A stretch of DNA of 64,000 nt from Clytia hemisphaerica. Taxonomy: Eukaryota > Cnidaria > Hydrozoa > Leptothecata > Clytiidae. Shown piece by piece: positions 37,701 through 49,700 of the stretch. The stretch's first letter is position 1. Every line of letters starts with the position of its first letter. A program made the position numbers and the translations under genes. The stretch spans positions 885,371-949,370 of the forward strand of contig CACVBU010000271.1 in the NCBI GenBank assembly GCA_902728285.1, written 5' to 3'. Under the pieces are notes generated by a model that had not been told where the DNA came from, did not search any database, and saw only the letters and a list, made by a program, of their open reading frames with translations.

Positions 37701-40700
37701 AAGTATGTTTATGTTGTATCTTTTGAGAGTGTAATTTTACAATACTGCATGACCATTTCATACTATCCTTGTCTTTAGACATTTTAGCTAACATCGGTTA
37801 AAGAAATTATCAAGTTTGTTTGTTTTATCGACGATTAAAAGTGATATTTCTTATTATAGGAAAACTTGGGTAAAGAAATCGAAGAAAATCGAGAAAAGAT
37901 TCGATCTTGGATTCGCACGACTGGTAATCTCATTGTGAACTAAACTACCTTAGAAAATAATGTTTTTTTAATCCATACTTCTACAAGCAATACCGTTAGA
38001 AATTATGTGTGTAACACATTTTTCTGAACTTGTTTCGGACTCTTTTCACCACCCGAAAATTTATTTTCGTTAAAATATTTTATCATCAACAAGGTTGATT
38101 TTATTTTCAAATGTTCTCTTTGCAGCACAAGAATTATACGAGAAATATTTCACGGACGAAAGTGGTATCTCACATCCGGCACTGGATATTCTATTAAAGT
38201 TAACTTCAGCTGCCAAAGGTCTCACACTTAAGGTAAAGAGGCTTTTTAACATTGATTATTTTAAATATTGGTCATTTTGTACACATGATTGACCACCCAG
38301 CCAATTAGCATTAAAGGTTTTGTCTTTAAATAAGAGTGATATCGTTTGCTTACTCGTCAATTTTGATTCACGAGCTTTTTCACATTGGATTGACACGGAT
38401 GTGGAGCAAGATTGGTCAGAAAGAGGAAAAGAAAATCTTTTCTTTTTTGCTTATTATCAGTATAAGATAACAATAGCACTGTCCTGATATGAAATATGTA
38501 TCTGATATCAAACGAAAACACTTATGTAAAAAGAAAACCTTTAAATTCTAGAAAAAAAGTCAGTTTTAGAAGTAGAGTCTGTCACTTATTGAAGTCTCGT
38601 GTGCATTTCAAAGTGCGCTTTTATTGCCCAAAAAGCATTTTAGCGGCTTCCCGTGCTCGCAGCAGACATCTTCTCTCCAAAAGGAGTTATCTTTATCCAT
38701 GAGCGATTTCCATACTCATTTGAGTGCGAGTGTATGAATTCTATCCCTGGTTAATTTCTGTATTTTTTTCCGAACAGGGTGACGATGATTTAGAAGCCCT
38801 TGAGAAAATCAGAGAAGTTTTAACTCAAGATTTCCAAGAGGGTGCATCTGCATTTGAGATGGTCCACAGTGGTATGGTCACACAACTCTTGAAATATTTG
38901 ACAGAAAATGGAACGAAAGACGGCTCATCGCGTGCATCCAGGATTAAAAAATTCTTAAAGGTCTTCCTTGGGTTAGCGGTAAGTGCTTTGTAATCTTTCC
39001 TACTATTAAGGGTTTTGCTTCTTTTTAATTGTGGTTCTTTACGATTTTTTAGGTTTGCAAATTACAAACTGGAACATAAAATAAAACAAAAGGAAGTGTC
39101 TGCCTCATCTGTGAAATGATGAGTCTGAAATGAGACGTGAATGCGTTGATATATGCTAATGTTTAACTAAAACCTTTTTAAGAACATGTGATTAATCAAC
39201 ACTTGATTATAAAAAAAGTGCAATGGATACAAATCTACTATTTTCTACATTAGTTTCTACCTTTCAGAACACAGATGGGCAAAGTCATAGTTTTAAAGTG
39301 GTGAGTATCTTGAAAATTCCTCGAAATCCTCACCTGGAAGAATTTTCTACATAAGAGATCCGGTTGATGACTAGTGGGAATCTTTAAAAGCTCTGACTAA
39401 ATTAAAGGAACTTATTTTGGTGAAATTTGCCAAATTTAGTACCTACCAAAATTAATTTTTTAGGTCATTTGCCAAATTTAAGTTCTCGCCAAAATTAAAA
39501 AATTCCTGGTTCGTCAAAATTAGTTCTCGGCAAAATTAAAAAATATTTATTGAATCGACTACCGTTCGTCAAAATTAGTAGTTCTCGCCAAAAAAATTTC
39601 CCCTAAAGTAATGTTAATGAATTTTACGCCTCTATTTTAGAATGCTTCAACGAAACCTGTTCTTGTGTCACTCGTTCAAAAGCTGAATTTATGTATCAAC
39701 CAGATAGAACAGGTATTCATGATATGCACCATTGGAATGTCTTCCACGGACCCAACAGCTAATTTGTTGAAAGTGACGTGTTGACTAATTTTACGTCACT
39801 TACAACCAATCAGCTATTGAGTCCATGATGTAATGTCAGAAGACGTTGCAACGGTGCATTTATGTTTTCGCGGCCTTTCTTGTCATATAACCATAGCTTC
39901 ACATGCTTGTAGTAAAGCACTCCTGAAAATTTCAACATTTAACTCTTAACAGAAATTTAATAGCCCCTTAACAAACTTGTGAATGTAATCTGAAGTCATT
40001 GCGATGCTAATACAGCAGAATTAGGACAAAAGAGGGAACTTTCAAAAACATTTTTCCTAAAATTGATAAGCGGGGGAGGTGAAATAAGAATGTCCTGGTT
40101 GGAAAATTTTCGAAAATTTAATTAGCGGGGACGGCTTTTAGATACCCGAGAGTAAATACAGTGCAACACTCTTCTTGTCTTCGTTCACATTCTTCAAAGG
40201 CAAGGAAAGAAGTCGATCGTCTAAATTTCGTTTTTTAATATGATTTCTTTTTATCAACAGTTTCCAGTAAAATGCCAAGACATTCCTGGCAGCGGTGTCG
40301 GAGGTGGATCAAGAGGATCTTCAGCATTGCGATTCTTCAACACGCATCAAATAAAGGTTTCTATTGTTACTTTTAATGACTTTGTGGTAAATTATTGATC
40401 CATTTTTATTTGCCCAGGAAATACATTCGTACGTTTTCGTCTCTGGTTACAATACATTTACCTATCTACAATCAGTGACAAAATACTTGGCACAAAAGGG
40501 AAATTCCCTACGAAATTTTATAACGACAAACAATTTGGAAGCGCTCTAAATTAGGTTGGAAGGGTAGAGTTTTAACTCTGAGTTTTAACGCTTTTAAGGA
40601 TCCAAAAGCTCCAAAATGGTCCAGTAGGGCTTGAAATATAGCCTAGAAACCAATAAATCCCTCCCAGATCTAAATAATAGATGAAATCAAGTTGAAGGCC

Positions 40701-43700
40701 CGGAATTGACACTCTCGCTCGAACTTCAATTTTCGAAAAAATGGTAAAATAGCCAATATGTTATGGCACTGATTTTAGATAAAAACGATCTGTATAAACT
40801 GACTCACACTTAACTTAACTTATCTATTGAAATAATTAACTGAATTCCTTTATCCCGCAGTGTAACCTGCAACGTCATCCAGATTGCTCCAATGTGAAAC
40901 AATGGTGCGGAGGGGCTGTCAAAATCGATCCACTGGCCCTCGTACAGGTAACAGAAAAATATATTAATCTCCTGGAAAATTGTGGAAATTTTTAATGTTT
41001 TCATGTTTAAGGTCATTATAATCTAGGAATATAAGATTTCATTTGTTAAATTTTGTTCTTCTTATTTATAGGCGATTGAGCGATACCTGGTGGTTCGTGG
41101 ATATGGTCGCGTACGCGAGGTTTGTTAACTTTTCTCAAACAGTATTACCTTGGTACACGATGCCAAACTTTGACGTGTCCCATCTACTAATATTCCATCT
41201 CAGCCTCTTATTCTTGAAGGGGCGGCGTAAATTTATAAAGGAAGGGATACAGACAAATTCTGGGCGATAAAGCTGACTGTAAGCTGATTATATACTTTTT
41301 GACTGAATTCGAACGCATTCTATCCAGGATTAAGAATTTTTCTTGTATTATTCCGATAACTTGAAAGAACATCTCTCACTTCTCCAATAGGACATTGACA
41401 GCGAATTGAGTGACGATGACGAGCGTTCAGATGACGAAATCGAAGAAGGATGGGCTTCGCAGCTACAAGTTTCAAATAACCCAAAGTAAGTTGCCCACAT
41501 GTGGTAAAAAGTTCTTTCTGTTCAACAACTATTACCGACCAAGATTTCTATTTCTATCCGTAACGGTATCGAATTGCCTTTATCTTGGTCATTTTATTGA
41601 ATACTCAATACCCTTGTATATCCTGCTACTCCATCGGGTGCACAAATGAATAGGGATCCAATTTGTCTCCCCCCTGGATGCTTATTTACGCCCAGCGTGT
41701 GCTAATTCACGAGTGGCTTTCTTTATTAATCGTCCCTTGTTCTTTTTTAGACACATCTTGGAGTTCACTCTCAACGGACACGTTTTACCTTACTCGATGA
41801 CTGTCTATCAAGCCGTTCGTCAATACGCTAAAACAAGTGTAAGAGAAACACACACGCGTTCAGTTATTTTTAAAAGATTTTCCTCGTCTTGTCTACTCTG
41901 CTTTTTCACTGCAGGTCAAATTAAGGACAAAATCCTTTGTTTAATATTAATGGATAATCATTACATCATTATATCATTAACATTAGCTACACCTTAAAAC
42001 TTTCCAGTGTTTTAATTTCAAAGATCTTCGTTTCAGTCTTGAAATTCAGAAAAAAATGAAGATAAATCTGTTGGATTTAGTTAGGGAACCATCGATTTCC
42101 CCTCTGAAATAGAAATTTTGCTTTGAAAGGTGGATTCTTTTTCAACTTTCATGATAGAGTCATCTCACTTATTATCTCGCCTCTAGTCCAATCAGCAAGC
42201 AAACGAATTCTCGCACTCATCCTTAGGAGACTGACCACGACCTATACTTAACCTTCTTTCTCGCTTTTCATATTTTCAGGTGGACAGTGAGAACGAAATG
42301 GATGATGAGAGTGGTCCATTCGGAAGAGCGAGTATTTGGTCCGGTACACACACTATATAGTAAGTAACCTATCATCCAACGCTTGTCGTTTCTTACATTC
42401 TATACTTTTTTTAAACCTGAAGTAGTACCTGAAGTTTTTTTTTCAAATCAGAACTTCTATTAAGAATCTTAAGAAACGTTAATTCCCTTTCTAGCTCTTC
42501 CGTTTTCATTTCAAAATCAACCAAATGTAAACTGAACTTTCATAAATCATCAAAATGAAATTTTTTTCCAACCGACCAACCCACCTCTAAAATCTAGATC
42601 GGGAGACGGTAAACAAACATTTTTCGAGGTCCAGCCCAAATGGATATATTAAAGATTGTCCGAGTCAAGCATACTAATAAATTCTATCCTTCTTTTCTCT
42701 CCAACCAGTTTTCGACCAGTGACACAACCGACAGAGAGTGGTCCCTCCACTTCCACCTCCACAGCATCCTCAAGCCTTCTTACTTCTTCATCGAAACGTT
42801 CAAAAACAGCTATCGACACCACGTCCACTGCTACCTCCAGTTCATCGTCTTCAGCTATCAAACCCTCTATCGCCACACCTAAAGATTCAACTGATGCCCA
42901 AAGTAAAGGTGAGCTCTTCAAATTTATTCCATTATTTATTTTAATTGTCTAATAAGAGAGAGAGACTCGTAAATAGGGTTGTGGTATGACTGAAATGAAG
43001 ACAAAAACAAAATGAATGATAACTCTTTTTCCAAATATGGACTCGCCTGATTTAGTTAAAAAGATTTAGTTAATACTTTAAGAGGGGCAGTACTTTTTTA
43101 CGTACACTACACTATAATATATATTGTCAGGCAATATGATGACTTAAAAAGATGTTCGCAATATATTGTCAGCTGCATTTGCAATATTCCTACAATATAG
43201 GGGAATTGTTTACAGAAATAAAATCCCTTTTAATAATAGAGTGCCAGTTGCTTACTTCGTACATTACGGTCCGCGAAGCATTTTGTCGAATATTGTTCGT
43301 CGATATATTGTGTAGTCTAAGTAGCCCTTAACACGACATGTTGTTATCCATTCGTACGCCAATTATTGTATCTACTAGTATTTAGTCTCGTTATAATTTT
43401 CTTCTTCTATAGACGCATATCTAACCAGCACGCTACCGGGTGATCTCAGTAAGTTCTATCATGGTTTTCATTTTCTTTATTTATCCAAACCAGTTCTTTA
43501 AATGTTAGACAATTTTACATCCATCTATTGAATACCAAGCTGTCAGAAAGTAGCCGTAAGCTTGGACAGACTAGCGACCTCTTTTGTAAAAACGTGAGCG
43601 CTTTTCCATCCGATGTTTATCTCAAAATACGTCAATATTAAATATTACAGAGTGACAGAAAGTTTAAGCGTTTGATGACTAACTGTGTCCAAAATTACGT

Positions 43701-46700
43701 GAAATTTAATTGGTTCTTCACTTCACTTCAGTCTTCGATCTGATTTTACCCACTATTTTTGTTTTAATTTTTCAATGTTCTTCTTCTTTTCCAATTGAAG
43801 ATCTCAACGATCCATCAGTGGATGTGATCTGTCTGATGAGGGTGTTGTACTACCTGAATTGCAACTGGAGAAAGTTCTTCGACCTTCACTCTTCGCAGCC
43901 GGTCATCTCTTTCAATGAGTTTGTCAACTCCAAACTAACAGCTAAAGCAACCAGACAATTGCAAGGTAATGCATAGCATCGCAAGGTTATTTTTCTGATA
44001 CCAACTCATGGGTGAAGTTTTAAGAATATTGTCGTGTTTTCAGTCAGGAAACCGGAGCGACCGTAGTGCATTGGTAGAGCATCCGGCTACGGCGCGCAAG
44101 GTTGTAGGTTCAACCCCAGCCGGATCATACGAAAGATTCCCAAAACGGAACTTGATGCCTCTCTGCTTGTTGCTCAGCAATTAAGAGAAGGATCAAGGGT
44201 AGGTGGAGTAATCCAGGGAGTAAGAGTGGCGCCCTCCCCTACCTCTGGGTAGATAGCTCCCACTGCGGTCACAGACTTACTTACTAGAGAGAAAAAGTCT
44301 GGTACTGGCTAACCATTGGATTCTATTAAAGTTTTGGCCTTGTGCGACATCGAGCTCCGTGGATCTAAACAATAATGTTTTTCTTTCAATAGATCCTTTA
44401 GTGATAATGACTGGTAACTTACCAACCTGGTTGATCGAACTCGCCAAAGTTTGGTAAGAATACATCTGCGTGGTTTTCCTTATATGAATTTAAGCTAACT
44501 AGCTACTATTAGAAATATAAACCCTCAAAGTAGGTTATCAAAGTCTATAATCAATTTAAGAAGGTTAAAATTAGACATTGACATTACAAATCTTCGGATC
44601 TGGGACTTCAATCCTAAATACTATAAGGCTTTACACCGTCCCTGTCCCTTCAAACTTTTTGCTCGTTGAAAGCTTCTTTTAACTTAGTATGATTTGGATG
44701 GTATACGTTTAAATGTTTGAAGGATTGATTGTTTTATTCCTCTTCATTTGTTTGTAGTCCGTTCTTGTTCCCATTCGAATGCCGTCAATTATTGTTTTAT
44801 TCAACGACATTCGACCGAGATCGCGCCATCATGAAATTACAGGTTTGTTATATAACGTTCAGCCTTTTAGTTGAATCAGAATCCAGGGGGAGTACCCCTG
44901 TGTGGCTGTACCCCTCCCCTCTGCAGAGTCAGATATTCAGGTGTTTGTTTTCATCAATAACTGCTCGCTTTCTAATGAAACACTTTCTCTCGAGTCAAGA
45001 AACGTGATCTACGGCTTTGTGTGTCTTTTTAATGAGTGTCTTCATAGTGCTTGTTTTCTCATCGACATTGTAAAATCTTATTGGTTGAGAGCTGCGCTCA
45101 AATGACTTTCCATTTCTAGGAAAGTACATGGATTTCAAAAAGAGAATTAAGAACATCTTTCAACATTTTATAAGGCATTGACGCTTGTCGCTCGTTGTGT
45201 TTACCTTAAGGGAAGAAATTTTCGCGGGAACGAAATTTCGCGGTTTTCGCGGATTTTGCCTAAAACCGCGAAATTAAGTTCCCGCGAAATTTTACAAAAT
45301 CGTCCAACCGCGAAATTAAATTCCCGCGAAATTTAATTTATTTCACGCATTCCCGGCCAAATTTGTACTATCTCAAGCCTAAAAACAGGTTTTTTGCTTA
45401 TTTAATAACGCTTTTGGCCAAAAATATCCTGCAACCGCGAAATTAAATTCCCGCGAATTTTTCGAAAATCGATGAACCGCGAAATTAAATTCCCGCGAAA
45501 AAAATTAATTTGACCAACCGCGAAATTAAATCCCCGCGAAAATTTCTTCCCTTAAGGTACTTGACATTTTTTCGCGTGCATTGTTTAGTTCTAAACCAGT
45601 GTATTGATAGTAACCACTGAGTGCCTTGGAGATCTTCTTGTGATTGTAACCACACTGTCACCGCTCTTAGATTTCCCGACTCTAACCTGGATACCTTCTT
45701 TCTTTTATCTTTAGGAAACAGTTCCAGATTTGGCAAGTACTGATAGCAATGATCGTGTGGCGCCAAGGCTGGATAAGAAAAAGGTAACTGGCCCACTCTG
45801 TAATCGCGTACAATGTTCATTTAACACGTGTTTGTACACATTAAAAACTCTCCATTTTATGTCCCTGTCATTTGTGAACTCTGTGTTTGACCCGCCTGGG
45901 GATGTCAAAGGGTAGCTACCATTCTTCGTCGGTACGAAATTGGTACTACGATTCTCTAGCGTTTTAGCATCCATGGACAGTCGCCAAAATCCTGGTAGAA
46001 TATCAGTTGTTAACATCGTCTAAGAACTTTCTACTTTTCATAACTTTCAGCGTACGGTGAATCGCACAGACCTTTTCAAACAAGCGGAAAACATTTTGAA
46101 CGAGTTTACCGGAACACGTGCTCTTCTGGAAATACAATACGATGGAGAGGTAATGCTTCTCCCTGCTGCTTTTGTCTCGCTTTCCCTACGGTTTTGTTTC
46201 GCTTCCCTGACGGCTTTTGTCTCACTTTTCCCCACAACCTTTGTTTCACTTTCCCTACGGTTTTGTCTCACTTTCCTTGCAGCTTTTGTCTCGCTTTTCC
46301 TATAGCTTTTGGTTCGCTTTCCCTACAGCTTTTTATCTCGCTTTACTTACAGTTTTTTGTCTCGCTTTCCTTGCAGCTTTTTGTCTCGCTTACCCTACAT
46401 CTTTTATTTCGTTTAATATACAGCTTACTATACTACAGTGAATGAAACTCTATTTCGAATCCTTAGGGGTGTAAAATATTTTTTCTACGTTCTAGAAAGT
46501 GAAAAATTCAAGTTATACAGCTTACGAAATGGAGGGGGTTGATTTTAAGATATTCTACTGTATTTACTCTGTTTAAGAACATATTTTACTACTCCATGAT
46601 GGGTTTATACCATTCTTTACTAGAAGGCTATGCTATGCCTTATATTGTGTTTTTGTGTTTTAGGTACTTGCCATGTTTAATCAGGTAAGAAAAATTTCTA

Positions 46701-49700
46701 CTGATGATGTTTGTCGTTGATGATTTTTTGTTCCTCGCTACTTTAGGTTGGCACTGGATTGGGGCCGACGCTGGAATTTTATTCACTGGTTTCCAAGGAG
46801 TTCCAACGTTCTGACCTTGAAATATGGCGTAACGATTCTGTCACCAAAGCTGATATCGGAGGTAATTGGCAAAATTACTAAATAGCAGTGAGCTAAAGTC
46901 ACAACGAGACTTGGACATCTGATGTTCTAGTTTTTCCTTCACTATGAGAAAATCTAGCAAAATACACCTAATTTTGTATCTTTTCAATCTTCTCTAGGCA
47001 GCGATAGTAAAAAGAAGTCAAGTTATGCTTTTTCAAAAGATGGACTATTTCCAGGTATGCCATTCTATTCAATCTGGATAAATATTGTGCATCTTTCGAA
47101 ATTTTCATCATCTTTTTTAATTAATTTTTTTATCATTGTCCTGCTTCAAATGCATTTATTTCTACCAATGAACGCTTACATAAACGTCATGGCTCGCACG
47201 ACTAGGCCTTTTCATAAATTACAGCCCAACCAACGTGTGTGCCTCATTTTGGAAATAATGCTATGAAAAAAGTCTATTGGATTGGTTTTCATTGTTTAAT
47301 TGGTCATCGTAAAAATCATTATAATTTTTTAATTTTTCTTTATTCACAGCTGCCATACCCAAAAATACCAAAAGCTCGCATGTTACGAAAATCAAATCAA
47401 AGTTTCGGTATCTCGGGAAATTCATGGCGAAAGCTTGTATGGATTCTCGTATGGTTGACATTAACTTGAGCGAAGCATTTTACAAATGGATCGTAACTCA
47501 AGATTATACAAGTGACATTTGTGATTTGCGACACGTTGATCAGACTTTATACGCTTCATTGAGTCAATTATATAATGTTGCTCTAGCCAAGAGGCGTTTA
47601 GAAAATGATGAATCGAGGACCCAAGAGTCCATTGATTCCGCTTTGAGTATATTGACTTTAGACGGGGTCCCTATTGAAGACCTTGGTCTTGATTTTGTTT
47701 TACCGGGCACAAATTATGAGTTGAAAAAGAACGGCCGCAATACGCCAGTGACCATTGAAAATTTGGACGAATATTTGCAGGTAAGGTCTACCATTTTGTC
47801 CAAGGACATTAAGTTTTGAGATTTTTCCAAACCGCCCCCACCCCCCTATTAGGTACCCGAGAGTAAGCGGAAAAAGCAGAGGGCTCGAGTACTTCACAAA
47901 ACACTCAGCCTGTAAAACACTTTTCTTAACCAAACAACAAATCTTTCTCATATACAGTCAACTCTCTGTAATTCGAACCTCTTTTATTCGAATCTTTCTG
48001 TAATCCGAACAAAAAAATTGGGAAAGTCGTATAAAATGCTTTCTCTAATATCGAACCTTTCTCTATTTGATCCGAAGAAATTCCTTGGTCCCTTGAAGAT
48101 CGAATTTAGAAAGAGTAGACTGTAACAATTAAGACAAGAGAATCACTTATCTGATATTCCGATGGCGGATTGGCGGCCGCCCACGTTAAAGCTCTAAAGG
48201 AGCGGGCCAATTTCCCATCGGAGAAGAATGATAGTCGGCCCTTGATGTGCCTTACCCCCAGTCGGGTTCAACAGCCCCTGTGCGTAAACCTATAAATATT
48301 TCGGTTGGACCCGCCAATCCCCGAAAACGAGGGCTGGGTTACCAGACCTCCCGCTGCAAAATTCTTGACGCGGTCTCGCAATGTAAACCTTCCAGATGTT
48401 GAAAATTTTCCCGACCTTCAGAGCTTTAACGTGTCGGATGAAAATTTCACCATCTGGGTGCCAGATAAGAGAATCACCATCAAACAGAACATACTCATTC
48501 AATGTAAACGTACTTTTAGTTTCTTATTATCTTTCTTTCAGTTGGTAGTTGAGTACACGCTCGTGGATGGAGTATCCGTACAACTTCAAGCTTTCAAAGA
48601 AGGATTCGAACAGTTCTTCAAACTCTCAAATCTTCAAATGTTTTACCCTCACGAGGTACAGTATTGTGGGAGTGTTTTAGCTGTTTTAGAGAGGATTTTG
48701 CAGGGTCCATTTTGGAGAAGCAAGCATCGGAAGTTAGAAAACTTATAAACCTCTACTCTTGGGTAAAGAAATCTTTCTACCCGGGATATTCTTATTTCAA
48801 CTCCCCTCTCTTCAAATTGAAATCAAATTTTTTAAAAGTTTCTTCCTTTTCGTGTTTTTTTTTTCATCCAAGACGTTTTAAACCTAAAAGTAATGATCTT
48901 TTTTAGATTGATTTGTTGTTATGTGGTAGTAAATCGGAAAAGTGGGACTCCAAAGGTAAGCACGTGATCTCGTGAAAGGTTTTTGTTCTGCTGTATTCGT
49001 TTCATACGGTTTACTGACTTACTTACGAAAATTTTTCATTATGAAAAGATACAGATGTGAAGCAACTTCAGAAAGAAATTAGAAGCAAAATCTACAGTTT
49101 GACTTTTAAAGTCTATTCACGATAAGTGTGCTCTCTTTTTTCATTTACCTATAACTTTTGAAGGAATTCTTCAATATTTATAAATTTGGTATCATTGGAA
49201 AGATATAACTGAGTGGAACAATTTGAAATAAAAAATTTTTTGAAAAAATTCTAAAAACGAAGATGAAAATGAAGAAGAAAAAAAGGAAGATCTTTTGGAG
49301 AAGTGCTATAACTTTCATTTTCACTGGAGTGAATCCTTGATTATCGAACATCATTACTGTGAAAAAACTTCTCAAAAATAATCATTCAGTCAACAGATAT
49401 CAAACAAATTTATAAGCTGATTGACCCCAATTAGAATTTTTTTTAAAACTTTTTTATTTTAAATTGTTCCACTCACAAATATCTCTCCAACGATACCAAA
49501 TTTATAAAGATTGAAGAATTCCTTCAAAAGTTATAGGTAAAAGAAAAAAGAGTGCACACTTATCGTGAATAGACTTTAAAAATAACAATTTTTAAACGGA
49601 AAAAAAAACAATAGGCAGCCATACCAGACCTTGTACTGCCTTTTATACAACCGAAAACCAGTAGTTTGTTTTTTTTCTTTTTTCAGAATTAATGGAATGC

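Noticed and set aside
44057-44130. Functional tRNA gene
   Set aside because: A- and B-boxes are present, but the anticodon stem does not pair well, and the tRNA-like part is followed by a body shared with 34737-34980. It is a SINE.
48305-48540. Open frame [16 protein letters not shown]... as an extra TRIP12 exon or gene
   Set aside because: It lies inside the transposon at 48147-48468 and runs into the intron 40 acceptor region. It is absent from TRIP12 homologues.
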